A stretch of DNA of 22,118 nucleotides from CAYVQU01 sp964453155 (GTDB lineage: Bacteria > Chloroflexota > Anaerolineae > Anaerolineales > UBA11858): contig CAYVQU010000083.1 in assembly GCA_964453155.1 (NCBI GenBank), positions 1 through 22,118 on the forward strand. The letters are read 5' to 3'. This document shows positions 1 through 6,853 of this stretch, one piece after another. The notes under the pieces were generated by a model. That model searched no databases and was not told the DNA's origin. It saw only the letters and a program-made list of their open reading frames with translations. Position 1 is the stretch's first letter, and each line of letters opens with the position of its first letter. A program made the translations under genes and the position numbers.

Positions 1-55
1 TCGTGAAGGTGGTCTGACCGTTGGCGCTGGTGTTATCACCGCGATTGAGAAATAG
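1..55 (+). CDS. tuf: Elongation factor Tu, C-terminal end (partial)
   Basis: Only the last 17 codons are present, read from base 2 to the TAG at 53-55. They give REGGLTVGAGVITAIEK, which matches the conserved EF-Tu C-terminus (REGGxTVGAGVVxxI). EF-Tu is the GTPase that delivers aminoacyl-tRNA to the ribosomal A site. The stop lies 7 nt before the rpsJ start, so tuf and rpsJ are very likely on one transcript, as in many bacteria where the str and S10 operons adjoin. The rest of the gene is outside the window. Confidence 0.93.
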   Translation, partial: REGGLTVGAGVITAIEK

Positions 56-62
56 GTAAAAA

Positions 63-371
63 ATGGCCAAGCAGAAAATCCGCATCCGCCTGAAAGCATA
101 CGATCACCGCGTTTTGGATCAATCCGCCAAGCGTATCGTTGACACCGCTGAGCGCACCGGCGCGCGAGTAGTTGGTCCCGTACCGCTGCCCACCAAAATT
201 GAAAAATTTGCCGTTCGCCGCTCAACCTTCATTGACAAAGACTCTCACGAGCACTTTGAAGTCCGCACGCACAACCGCTTGATCGATGTCTTGGATCCTG
301 ATTCCAAAACCATCGATATGCTTATGCGCTTGAACCTGCCCGCGGGTGTTGATATCGAGATCAAGATTTAG
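63..371 (+). CDS. rpsJ: 30S ribosomal protein S10 (uS10/NusE)
   Basis: A 102-residue protein of normal S10 length. Recognisable blocks are KIRIRLKAYDHRVLDQSAK near the N-terminus and TGARVVGPVPLPT in the middle, followed by the HNRLIDV segment. S10 sits in the head of the small subunit and, as NusE, also joins NusB and NusG in transcription antitermination. The ATG at 63 follows the tuf stop by 7 nt. The only SD-like sequence is AGGT at 54-57, which overlaps that stop, so translational coupling to tuf is plausible. The gene ends with tandem TAG TAG. A 245-nt spacer separates it from rplC, which is unusual because S10 and L3 genes normally nearly touch. Confidence 0.98.
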   Translation: MAKQKIRIRLKAYDHRVLDQSAKRIVDTAERTGARVVGPVPLPTKIEKFAVRRSTFIDKDSHEHFEVRTHNRLIDVLDPDSKTIDMLMRLNLPAGVDIEIKI

Positions 372-616
372 TAGTAAAACCATTATTGCGTAATTTGCGT
401 ATGCCCTCTGGGGGATGCGCCTCCTAATGCCGATTGGCCCCGCTTCAATTGAAGCGGGGCTGGCCTTGGGAAAATAAATTTGGATGCCGTAAGAGCGGCT
501 CTGTCTCGCAAACAACAAATTACAGTTTTGCGCCAGACCGTCTGACTGCAGTATCCGGGGATGATGTAGCCAAGCCCTGGCTTACAGTCCCTATCAAATT
601 TTGTAGGAGAAAACTG
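372..616 (+). promoter_or_regulatory. Structured rpsJ-rplC spacer, candidate cis-regulatory leader
   Basis: This 245-nt spacer is exceptional in a cluster where most gaps are under 40 nt. By eye it holds five hairpins. They are 397-420 (10-position stem with one G.U pair and one G-G mismatch, loop TCTG), the perfect palindrome 437-460, 486-499 (GCCG/CGGC), 507-532 (CGCAAA/TTTGCG, 14-nt loop) and 568-582 (AGCCA/TGGCT). CTCCTA at 421-426 is exactly complementary to TAGGAG at 604-609, the SD region of rplC, so a closed form of the leader is possible. An L3-frame extension exists back to 434 but is not conserved L3 sequence. In Escherichia coli L4 represses S10-operon expression through a leader. 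Such a role here is inference. Confidence 0.5.
437..460 (+). repeat. Perfect 24-bp palindrome in the rplC leader
   Basis: The arms GCCCCGCTTC and GAAGCGGGGC flank AATT, making 24 bases of perfect dyad symmetry centred at 448/449. As RNA it gives a 10-bp stem with an AAUU loop, extendable by three G.U pairs (434-436 with 461-463). It is followed by TGGCCTTGGGAAAAT rather than a T-run, so it is not a normal intrinsic terminator. It could be an attenuator, a protein-binding hairpin or a DNA operator. Confidence 0.7.
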
Positions 617-1246
617 ATGTTGAAAGGGCTAATTGGAAAGAAAGTTGGCATGACCCAGATTTTCGATGATGCCGGAGCGGCTGTTCCGGTAACCTTGATC
701 GAAGCTGGGCCTTGTTATGTCACCCAAGTGCGCACAGTTGAAAACGAAGGTTATTCGGCTGTGCAATTGGGCTTTGACGAGACCAAACCCAAACACCTGA
801 CCGGTGGCCAACTCGGTCACTTGAAGGTCAATGATATGCTGCCGCTGCGGGTTTTGCGCGAGTTTCGCACCAAAAACACCGATCTCAGCGCCGGTGATCA
901 GGTTATGGTCGATGTATTTGCCGAAGGCGAATATGTAGATGTGATTGGCACCAGCAAAGGTAAAGGTTTTGCCGGTGTTGTGAAACGCTACGGATTTGCC
1001 GGTGGACCTAAAACCCACGGTCAATCTGACCGACAGCGCGCCCCTGGTTCGATTGGTGCGACGTCTGGTACCGCCCGCGTGTTCCCTGGCAAACGAATGC
1101 CCGGACACATGGGAAACAAACGCGTGACCGCTGCTAACCTCAAAGTTGTCCTGGTAGATGCCGAGCGCAACCTGATTGGTGTCCGCGGCTCCGTGCCCGG
1201 CCCGAAGGGTGGCTTGCTGGTCATCAACGAAGCGCGTAAACAATAG
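617..1246 (+). CDS. rplC: 50S ribosomal protein L3 (uL3)
   Basis: A 209-residue protein beginning MLKGLIGKKVGMTQIF, the classic L3 N-terminus. This fixes the ATG at 617 with SD AGGAGA at 605-610, rather than the in-frame extension to 434. The L3 signature region lies at about residues 108-128 (VIGTSKGKGFAGVVKRYGF). The internal loop that reaches toward the peptidyl transferase centre follows at 130-168 (GGPKTHGQS, then GSIGATSGTARVFPGKRMPGH). L3 binds 23S rRNA early in large-subunit assembly. The gene is first after the long structured spacer and is followed by rplD after 17 nt. Confidence 0.98.
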   Translation: MLKGLIGKKVGMTQIFDDAGAAVPVTLIEAGPCYVTQVRTVENEGYSAVQLGFDETKPKHLTGGQLGHLKVNDMLPLRVLREFRTKNTDLSAGDQVMVDVFAEGEYVDVIGTSKGKGFAGVVKRYGFAGGPKTHGQSDRQRAPGSIGATSGTARVFPGKRMPGHMGNKRVTAANLKVVLVDAERNLIGVRGSVPGPKGGLLVINEARKQ

Positions 1247-1263
1247 AGGTTGGAGCAACGATC

Positions 1264-1893
1264 ATGGAAGTAGATGTCTTAAACATGGAAGGTAAAAAGG
1301 TCGACACGGTGGAATTACCCGCCAAGGTCTTTGAAGCCTCCATCAACACTGATTTGATGCACCAGGCCTATGTCCGCCAGATGGCGAACGCCCGCCTGGG
1401 AACCCACAGCACTAAGCGCCGCGGTGAAGTCCGTGGTGGTGGTAGCAAACCTTGGCGCCAGAAAGGCACCGGTCGAGCCCGACAGGGTTCTATCCGCTCT
1501 GCTCAATGGGTTGGTGGTGGTAAGATCCACACCCCCAAACCCCGCGATTACGCCAAGAAAATGCCCGTCAAGATGCGCCGGGCCGCCCTGCGTTCGGCCC
1601 TCTCGGCCAAAGCTGCTGCCCAAGAAATCGTAGTGCTGGATGAATTGAAAGTTTCTGAACCTAAGACCCGTTTGATGGCCAAGGCCCTCGATCAATTGGT
1701 TGGCGATGCCAGCGTGTTGATTGTGTTCCCTGAGAAAAACGAAGGCTACCAGGTAGTTGAATTATCGGCCCGCAATCTTCCCGAAGCGAAAACTTTGATG
1801 GTGAACTACCTCAATATTCGGGATTTACTCGGCTTCGATAAGATCATCCTTCCGGTTCAAGCTTTAGCAGCGATCACGGATCACTTAGGGTAG
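1264..1893 (+). CDS. rplD: 50S ribosomal protein L4 (uL4)
   Basis: A 209-residue protein of usual L4 length. The long basic, glycine-rich loop at about residues 50-96 (RGEVRGGGSKPWRQKGTGRARQ, then GGGKIHTPKPRDY) is diagnostic and in known ribosomes lines the exit tunnel with L22. The globular part ends in a Rossmann-like segment with NLPEAKTLMVNYLNIRDLL. The start ATG at 1264 follows GAGGTTGGAG. L4 is the autogenous repressor of the S10 operon in Escherichia coli, making it one natural candidate ligand of the 372-616 leader. The sequence does not prove that link. Confidence 0.98.
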   Translation: MEVDVLNMEGKKVDTVELPAKVFEASINTDLMHQAYVRQMANARLGTHSTKRRGEVRGGGSKPWRQKGTGRARQGSIRSAQWVGGGKIHTPKPRDYAKKMPVKMRRAALRSALSAKAAAQEIVVLDELKVSEPKTRLMAKALDQLVGDASVLIVFPEKNEGYQVVELSARNLPEAKTLMVNYLNIRDLLGFDKIILPVQALAAITDHLG

Positions 1894-1905
1894 AGCGAGG
1901 TAGCG

Positions 1906-2208
1906 ATGACAACGATTTATGAAGTTCTCCGCCGTCCGATTTTGACGGAAAAGTCGAGCCACCAATTCGCGAAATTGCACCAGTATGTTTTCGAAGTGGC
2001 CAGGGATGCGAACAAAAGCATGGTCAAAGACGCTATCGAGACCCTGTTTGATGTTACCGTCCTTAAAGTCAACATTATCAATGTTCCTGCCAAGCGAACT
2101 CGGCGAGCTCGCAGCAGAAGATTGTTGGTTCGTCGCAGCGGCTATAAAAAGGCCATCGTGACCTTAAGCCCCGACGATACCATTGAGGCCTTCGAAGGAG
2201 TTCGATAA
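1906..2208 (+). CDS. rplW: 50S ribosomal protein L23 (uL23)
   Basis: A 100-residue protein with the L23 N-terminal motif RRPILTEKSS at residues 9-18. The central YVFEVARDANKSMVKDAIETLFDVTV matches the family fold. L23 sits at the tunnel exit and is the docking site for trigger factor and the signal recognition particle. GAGG about 7 nt upstream supports the ATG at 1906. The TAA at 2206-2208 shares its last A with the ATG of rplB, giving a TAATG overlap that usually means coupled translation. Confidence 0.98.
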   Translation: MTTIYEVLRRPILTEKSSHQFAKLHQYVFEVARDANKSMVKDAIETLFDVTVLKVNIINVPAKRTRRARSRRLLVRRSGYKKAIVTLSPDDTIEAFEGVR

Positions 2209-3044
2209 TGGCAGTCAAAAAATATAAACCGACTTCCCCAGGTATGCGGGGACGCACCGGTTATACCTTTGAAGAAATTACCAAATCCAAGCCTGAGCGT
2301 TCGCTGGTCAAGCACCGCCGCAATCGCGCCGGTCGCAACGCCAAAGGTCGGATCACTGTCCGCCATCGTGGTGGCGGTCACAAACGCAAAATCCGCTTGG
2401 TGGATTTCAAACGCAACAAACGTGGCATCCCCGCCCGCGTGGCCGCGATCGAATATGATCCCAACCGCACGGCGCGCTTAGCCCTGTTGTATTACGTGGA
2501 TGGTGAAAAACGCTATATCCTGGCTCCGGTTGGTCTGCAAGTTGGCGATATGGTCAATGCCGGACCCGATGTCGATATTCGCACCGGCAACAGCTTGCCG
2601 ATTGCCAATATCCCTACCGGTACCATGATCCACAATATTGAGTTGAAAGAAGGCCGGGGTGGCCAGATGGTCCGCTCCGCCGGTGGTGCTGCCCAGGTTT
2701 TGGCGAAAGAGGGCGATTACGCTCAAATTCGTCTGCCTTCGGGTGAGGTTCGCTTGGTCCGCCAAGCCTGCTACGCGACCATCGGCCAGGTTGGCAATCT
2801 CGACCACGGCAATATCAAACTTGGTAAAGCTGGCCGCAAACGCCACATGGGCATCCGCCCAACCGTTCGTGGTTCTGCGATGACCCCCCGCGACCATCCG
2901 CATGGTGGTGGTGAAGGTCGCTCCTCGATTGGTATGCCCGGTCCGAAAAGCCCGTGGGGTAAACCCACCTTGGGTGCCAAGACTCGCCGCAATAAGCAGA
3001 CGAATAAGTACATCGTCCGCCGCCGTGGTAAGAAGCGCCGGTAG
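2208..3044 (+). CDS. rplB: 50S ribosomal protein L2 (uL2)
   Basis: A 278-residue protein of standard L2 length. The N-terminus MAVKKYKPTSPGMR is typical. The OB-fold/SH3-like region includes GRITVRHRGGGHKRKIRLVDFKR, and the C-terminus has the near-invariant MTPRDHPHGGGEGR followed by GRKSPWG-like GPKSPWGKP. The histidine and glycines of that segment lie close to the peptidyl transferase centre in known structures. The lysine/arginine-rich tail ends RRRGKKRR. No separate SD is evident beyond GAAGGAG inside the rplW end, consistent with coupling. Confidence 0.99.
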   Translation: MAVKKYKPTSPGMRGRTGYTFEEITKSKPERSLVKHRRNRAGRNAKGRITVRHRGGGHKRKIRLVDFKRNKRGIPARVAAIEYDPNRTARLALLYYVDGEKRYILAPVGLQVGDMVNAGPDVDIRTGNSLPIANIPTGTMIHNIELKEGRGGQMVRSAGGAAQVLAKEGDYAQIRLPSGEVRLVRQACYATIGQVGNLDHGNIKLGKAGRKRHMGIRPTVRGSAMTPRDHPHGGGEGRSSIGMPGPKSPWGKPTLGAKTRRNKQTNKYIVRRRGKKRR

Positions 3045-3059
3045 TTTGGAGACGGAATT

Positions 3060-3332
3060 ATGTCTAGATCACTGAAAAAAGGGCCGTTCATTAGCCCGAA
3101 ACTCTTGAAGAAAATTGAAGCCATGAATGATAGTGGCGAGAAGAAAGTCATTCGCACCTGGAGTCGAGCCAGTGTGATCTTCCCCCAAATGGTGGGTCAC
3201 ACGATTGCGGTTCATGATGGCCGCCGCCATGTCCCGATCTATATCACCGAGACTATGGTTGGTCATCGCCTGGGCGAATTCGCACCAACCCGCACTTTCC
3301 GCGGGCATATTGTTGAGAAGAAACGGAGATAA
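3060..3332 (+). CDS. rpsS: 30S ribosomal protein S19 (uS19)
   Basis: A 90-residue protein opening MSRSLKKGPFI, the S19 hallmark. It continues with KKVIRTWSRASVIFPQMVGHTIAVHDG and ends in the GEFAPTRTFRGH motif. S19 forms a complex with S13 in the head of the small subunit, near the A-site finger of 23S rRNA. SD TTTGGAGA lies 9 nt before the ATG. It is 15 nt after rplB and 3 nt before rplV, so it sits tightly within the operon. Confidence 0.98.
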   Translation: MSRSLKKGPFISPKLLKKIEAMNDSGEKKVIRTWSRASVIFPQMVGHTIAVHDGRRHVPIYITETMVGHRLGEFAPTRTFRGHIVEKKRR

Positions 3333-3335
3333 ACG

Positions 3336-3677
3336 ATGGCTGAAGATATTCGTGCTCACCTTCGTCAGGTCCCGATTTCGGCTCAAAAGGTGCGTCTAGT
3401 TGTTGATTTAGTGCGCGGCAAAGATGTTCTCGATGCGATGAACATTTTGCAATTCGAAACCAGCAAAGCCGCTCTTCCGGTTTCTAAGGTTATTGCCTCG
3501 GCAATGGCCAACGCCGAAGAGAACTTTGGGGTCAGCCGAGATGATCTTTTCATTCACACGATTTATGCGGATGAAGGTCCTACCCGCCGTTGGCGCCGCT
3601 TTGGTGCCCGAGGCCGGTTCAAACCGTGGCTGCGCCGCTCATCTCATATCACCGTTATCCTCCAGGAACGTGAGTAA
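3336..3677 (+). CDS. rplV: 50S ribosomal protein L22 (uL22)
   Basis: A 113-residue protein matching L22. It has the N-terminal helix QVPISAQKVRLVVDLVRGKDV, then KVIASAMANAEENFGV. The beta-hairpin tip region is DEGPTRRWRRFGARGRFKPWLRRSSHITVIL, which in known ribosomes extends into the exit tunnel. The ATG at 3336 is preceded by ACGGAGA, which overlaps the rpsS stop. The tunnel-loop sequence GPTRRWRRFGARGR is close to the usual consensus, and no insertion or deletion is seen. Confidence 0.98.
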   Translation: MAEDIRAHLRQVPISAQKVRLVVDLVRGKDVLDAMNILQFETSKAALPVSKVIASAMANAEENFGVSRDDLFIHTIYADEGPTRRWRRFGARGRFKPWLRRSSHITVILQERE

Positions 3678-3712
3678 AGGCTCGTCAGAAGGAATAGACG
3701 CCAGGAGAAATT

Positions 3713-4390
3713 ATGGGTCGTAAAGTAAATCCTATTGGTTTTCGTCTGAAGGTTAATCGAACTTGGGACGGTCGCTGGTACGCTGAAGGCGATGATTACG
3801 TCAATCAGCTGCAGCAAGATATTGAATTACGGGATCTGATCAAAGAAGGCTCTCCTCGAGCTGGAATTTCCCGAATTGAGATCGAACGGTTTCCCGGCAA
3901 GGTCAAAGTGATCGTGCACTCGGCAAAACCCGGGGTCTTCATTGGTCGCAAAGGCGAAAACGTCAAACGTGTGCGCCGCAATCTCGAAGGCGTGGTCGGC
4001 AAGAAAATTGATCTCGATATCAAAGAGATCAAAGAACCCGATCTGGATGCCCAACTGGTTGCTGAGAACATCGCAGGCCAACTCGAACGCCGCATCAGCT
4101 TCTCGCGCGCCATGAAACGCGCGATTCGCCAGGCCATGCGCCAGGGCGCCGAAGGTATCCGTGTTCAGGTTGCCGGACGTTTGACCGGCGCCGAAATGGC
4201 TCGCACCATCCATATGCGTGAAGGCCGCGTGCCCCGGCAGACTCTGCGGGCAAACATTGATTATGCCATCGCAGAGGCTACCACCGCCTACGGTCAGATT
4301 GGTGTCAAGGTGTGGATCTACAAAGGTGATGTTCTCTCCAACGTAGATGACAGCCCCGAGCCAACTGAAGGCGTATACGTTAGTGAATAA
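3713..4390 (+). CDS. rpsC: 30S ribosomal protein S3 (uS3)
   Basis: A 225-residue protein starting MGRKVNPIGFRLKV, the conserved S3 opening. The type II KH domain spans about residues 38-106, with the nucleic-acid-binding GxxG loop as GRKG at 78-81 in GVFIGRKGENVKRVRRNLE. The C-terminal domain has GRLTGAEMARTIHMREGRVPRQTLRA. S3 lines the mRNA entry channel with S4 and S5. The SD AGGAGA lies 5 nt before the ATG. A 46-nt gap with a hairpin follows before rplP. Confidence 0.98.
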   Translation: MGRKVNPIGFRLKVNRTWDGRWYAEGDDYVNQLQQDIELRDLIKEGSPRAGISRIEIERFPGKVKVIVHSAKPGVFIGRKGENVKRVRRNLEGVVGKKIDLDIKEIKEPDLDAQLVAENIAGQLERRISFSRAMKRAIRQAMRQGAEGIRVQVAGRLTGAEMARTIHMREGRVPRQTLRANIDYAIAEATTAYGQIGVKVWIYKGDVLSNVDDSPEPTEGVYVSE

Positions 4391-4395
4391 TTGAA

Positions 4396-4412
4396 CTAAA
4401 CCACTGGTTTAG
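4396..4412 (+). other. Short perfect hairpin between rpsC and rplP
   Basis: CTAAACC at 4396-4402 and GGTTTAG at 4406-4412 form a 7-bp stem with an ACT triloop, 5 nt after the rpsC stop. No T-run follows. It ends 9 nt before the rplP SD. A small RNA-stability or processing hairpin is possible, with no functional evidence. Confidence 0.45.
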
Positions 4413-4436
4413 CGAGTAAAAGAGAGGTTGTCAACT

Positions 4437-4865
4437 ATGTTGATGCCAAAGCGTGTCAAATATCGTAAACAAATGCGTGGTCGCATGAAGGGCAAAGCCC
4501 AGCGCGGTGCCGAAGTGCACTTCGGTGATTTTGGTCTCATGGCCCTGGAGCCCGGATGGGTTTCCGCCCGCCAAATCGAGGCTGCCCGCCGTGCGATGGT
4601 ACGTCATATGAAACGCCGCGGTAAAGTCTGGATCCGCATTTTCCCCGATAAACCCATCACCAAGCGTGCTGCTGAAAGCCGAATGGGTAAGGGTAAAGGT
4701 AATGTGGATTACTGGGCCGCGGTTGTAAAACCTGGTCGAATTATGTTTGAAATTGGTGGCGGTATTCCCGAAGATGTAGCCAAAGAATCCCTGCGATTAG
4801 CGGCTTACAAACTATCGGTCAAGACCAAAATCGTTGCCAGCGACAAAATCGGAGATGAATCATGA
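4437..4865 (+). CDS. rplP: 50S ribosomal protein L16 (uL16)
   Basis: A 142-residue protein beginning MLMPKRVKYRKQMRGRMKG. The ATG at 4437 is chosen over the in-frame TTG at 4428 because it matches the universal L16 N-terminus and sits 9 nt after SD GAGAGG (4422-4427). The TTG would have its SD directly adjacent. Middle motifs are GWVSARQIEAARRAM and RIFPDKPITKRAAESRMGKGKG. L16 supports the A-site tRNA elbow and joins late in large-subunit assembly. Its end overlaps rpmC by 4 nt (ATGA). Confidence 0.98.
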   Translation: MLMPKRVKYRKQMRGRMKGKAQRGAEVHFGDFGLMALEPGWVSARQIEAARRAMVRHMKRRGKVWIRIFPDKPITKRAAESRMGKGKGNVDYWAAVVKPGRIMFEIGGGIPEDVAKESLRLAAYKLSVKTKIVASDKIGDES

Positions 4866-5074
4866 AAACTGAAGAAATCCGTGCTTTGTCCACTGAGGAT
4901 ATTCAAGCTCAGTTAGAAGAAACCCGCGAAGAGATGATGAATCTCCGGTTTCAACAGGCAACTGGTGAGTTGGTAGATTTTACCCGCTTGCGCTACACCC
5001 GCCGCTTGATTGCCAGACTGCTCACAATTCTAAAAGAACGTGAGCAAGAAACTGCCTTGGAAGGTGAAGCATGA
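4862..5074 (+). CDS. rpmC: 50S ribosomal protein L29 (uL29)
   Basis: A 70-residue, largely helical protein with the L29 pattern LEETREEMMNLRFQQATGEL, then RLRYTRRLIARLLTILKERE. It is two antiparallel helices that pack beside L23 at the tunnel exit. It starts inside the rplP stop (ATGA) and its own stop overlaps the rpsQ start in the same way, so rplP-rpmC-rpsQ look translationally coupled. Confidence 0.97.
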   Translation: MKTEEIRALSTEDIQAQLEETREEMMNLRFQQATGELVDFTRLRYTRRLIARLLTILKEREQETALEGEA

Positions 5075-5346
5075 ATAATCGCCGTCGTCTGACTGGATTT
5101 GTAATTAGTAACAAAATGCAAAAAACGGTTGTGGTCGATGTGTCCCGGACTTATCGACATCGTCTTTATCAGAAAGTTCTAACCAACCACACCCGTTTTA
5201 AAGCCCACGATGAACTTGGTTGCCAGGTCGGCGATCAGGTCCGCATCGTGGAGAGTCGTCCGATCTCGCGCCATAAACGTTGGGTTGTGGAGGAAATCCT
5301 CCGCAGCAACGAGGCGGCCCGCGGGACCGAAGAAACAGAGGCCTAA
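5071..5346 (+). CDS. rpsQ: 30S ribosomal protein S17 (uS17)
   Basis: A 91-residue OB-fold protein. NRRRLTGFVISNKMQKTVVVDV is the family N-terminal signature and GDQVRIVESRPISRHKRWVV is the conserved C-terminal strand region. S17 binds 16S rRNA early at the base of the body. The ATG overlaps the rpmC stop by 4 nt. A short tail (EAARGTEETEA) extends past the conserved core, which is common and likely disordered. Confidence 0.97.
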   Translation: MNNRRRLTGFVISNKMQKTVVVDVSRTYRHRLYQKVLTNHTRFKAHDELGCQVGDQVRIVESRPISRHKRWVVEEILRSNEAARGTEETEA

Positions 5347-5347
5347 A

Positions 5348-5719
5348 ATGATCCAACGGGAATCTCGTGTAAAAATTGCTGATAACACCGGCGGTCGCGA
5401 GTTACTGGTGATCCAGGTTGTGGGTGGCACCCGGCGGCGTTATGCCTCCGTAGGCGATGTGGTCATTGGGACTATCAAAGCCGCGACCCCCCAAGGCTCG
5501 GTCAAGAAAAGCGATATCGTCAAGGCTGTCATCGTCCGGATTTCGAAAGAATACCGCCGCGAAGATGGTTCTTACATCCGCTTTGATGATAATGCCGCGG
5601 TGATCCTGGATAATGATGGTATTAACCCCAAAGGCACCCGCATCTTCGGCCCGGTTGCCCGAGAGCTGCGCGAGAAGGGTTATATGAAAATCGTCTCGCT
5701 GGCACCTGAAGCACTTTAG
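5348..5719 (+). CDS. rplN: 50S ribosomal protein L14 (uL14)
   Basis: A 123-residue protein with the L14 start MIQRESRVKIADNTGGRELL, so the ATG at 5348 is the true start even though the frame stays open back to 5210 inside rpsQ. The GTIKAATPQGSVKKSDIVKAVIVR and IRFDDNAAVILDNDGINPKGTRIFGPVARELR blocks are typical. L14 lies at the subunit interface and is the docking site of RsfS and part of bridges B5/B8. It lies 1 nt after rpsQ. In Escherichia coli it would begin the spc operon, but no promoter is visible here. Confidence 0.98.
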   Translation: MIQRESRVKIADNTGGRELLVIQVVGGTRRRYASVGDVVIGTIKAATPQGSVKKSDIVKAVIVRISKEYRREDGSYIRFDDNAAVILDNDGINPKGTRIFGPVARELREKGYMKIVSLAPEAL

Positions 5720-5748
5720 GGCCTGGGATCGTTGGTAGGAGTATTATC

Positions 5749-6081
5749 GTGAAGCTAAAAATAAAAAAAGGCGATACTGTTGAAATCATCAGCGGCAGCT
5801 TTGAAGATAAAGGCAAACGCGGTGAAGTCATCAAGGTCACCCCGAAAAAAGGGCGCATCACTATCCAAGGCGTCAGCATTCGGAAAAAGCATCAGAGCCA
5901 GGTTCAAACCCAGGGACGTCAGATGAACCCCGGGATCATCGAATTTGAAGGCCCGATCGACATTTCCAACGTGATGCTGGTTTGCCCCGAATGTGAGGAA
6001 GCCACTCGTGTCGGTGTTCAGCGTGATGAAGACGGCATCCCCCACCGGGTATGCAAACGCTGCGAGGCGCTGATCGACTAA
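5749..6081 (+). CDS. rplX: 50S ribosomal protein L24 (uL24), zinc-ribbon form
   Basis: A 110-residue protein with an N-terminal KOW motif (about residues 6-32, KKGDTVEIISGSFEDKGKRG) and a C-terminal zinc ribbon. C79, C82, C102 and C105 are in two CxxC pairs (CPEC and CKRC). This Cys4 tail occurs in many bacterial L24 proteins and is missing from the enterobacterial form. L24 initiates large-subunit assembly and sits near the tunnel exit. Translation starts at GTG 5749, 7 nt after SD TAGGAG. Confidence 0.97.
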   Translation: MKLKIKKGDTVEIISGSFEDKGKRGEVIKVTPKKGRITIQGVSIRKKHQSQVQTQGRQMNPGIIEFEGPIDISNVMLVCPECEEATRVGVQRDEDGIPHRVCKRCEALID

Positions 6082-6100
6082 GGCCGGTGAAGGTGTAAAA

Positions 6101-6649
6101 ATGAGTATTGTTCTAAAAGAGCGTTACAACGAAGAAATCGTACCGGCCCTGATGAAGTCACTCAATCTGACAAATATCATGCAGGTGCCCCACGTACAAA
6201 AAATTGTGGTCAACATTGGCGTTGGTGAAGCCTTGGATAATGCCAAGGCCCTCGACGGCGCCGTTGACGACATGACCAAGATTACGGGCCAAAAACCCGT
6301 CATTACCAAGGCTCGCAAGAGCATCGCTAACTTCAAACTGCGTGAAGGGCGCGCGATCGGCGTCAAAGTTACCCTCCGTGGCGAACGGATGTGGTCTTTC
6401 TTAGATCGTCTGATGAACGTGGCTTTGCCCCGTGTGCGTGACTTCCGTGGGATTTCCCCGAATTCCTTTGATGGCCGGGGAAACTACACCCTGGGTTTAC
6501 GGGAACAATTGGTTTTCCCGGAAATCGACTACGACAAAATTGACAAAGTTCGTGGTTTGGAAGTTAGTATTGTAACCAGCGGTAAAACTGATGAAGAGGG
6601 TCGGGAGTTGCTCCGGATGCTCGGTATGCCCTTTAGGCAGGAAGGTTAA
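6101..6649 (+). CDS. rplE: 50S ribosomal protein L5 (uL5)
   Basis: A 182-residue protein of standard length. Conserved pieces are VQKIVVNIGVGEA, the ITGQKPVITKARKSIANFKLREG block and the C-terminal RDFRGISPNSFDGRGNYTLGLREQLVFPEI. L5 binds 5S rRNA with L18 in the central protuberance and contacts P-site tRNA. GAAGGTG just upstream serves as SD. It is 3 nt before rpsN. In Escherichia coli the start of this gene is where S8 represses the spc operon. No equivalent site could be recognised by eye. Confidence 0.98.
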   Translation: MSIVLKERYNEEIVPALMKSLNLTNIMQVPHVQKIVVNIGVGEALDNAKALDGAVDDMTKITGQKPVITKARKSIANFKLREGRAIGVKVTLRGERMWSFLDRLMNVALPRVRDFRGISPNSFDGRGNYTLGLREQLVFPEIDYDKIDKVRGLEVSIVTSGKTDEEGRELLRMLGMPFRQEG

Positions 6650-6652
6650 GCT

Positions 6653-6835
6653 ATGGCTAAGACATCTATGAAAGTCCGCGAAACCCGTCGTAAATACAAG
6701 ACTCGTGTGCGCAATCGCTGCAAGCAGTGTGGCCGTCCCCGAGGGTATATGCGCCGCTTTGGTTTGTGCCGCATTTGTTTCCGTGAGTTAGCGCTGAAGG
6801 GCCAAATCCCCGGCGTGGTGAAATCTTCCTGGTAA
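6653..6835 (+). CDS. rpsN: 30S ribosomal protein S14, zinc-binding short type (uS14)
   Basis: A 60-residue protein of the short, zinc-binding S14 class (often called rpsZ or type Z). C23, C26, C39 and C42 form the two CxxC pairs in NRCKQCGRPRG and FGLCRICFRELA. The C-terminal GQIPGVVKSSW is the usual S14 end. S14 lies in the small-subunit head near the A site. It has no zinc-free paralogue in this window. It is separated by 3 nt from rplE. Confidence 0.98.
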   Translation: MAKTSMKVRETRRKYKTRVRNRCKQCGRPRGYMRRFGLCRICFRELALKGQIPGVVKSSW

Positions 6836-6853
6836 CAGGTGGAGGGTTTACGA

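Noticed and set aside
434..616. Open frame extending L3 by 61 residues upstream
   Set aside because: The extension crosses the palindrome, has no similarity to L3, and the ATG at 617 has a good SD and the universal L3 N-terminus.
629..1258. 209-codon open frame antisense to rplC (and similar long antisense frames opposite secY, rplF, rplB and truA)
   Set aside because: They lie wholly over well-recognised genes, have no SD or family motifs, and are expected from the codon bias of the sense genes.
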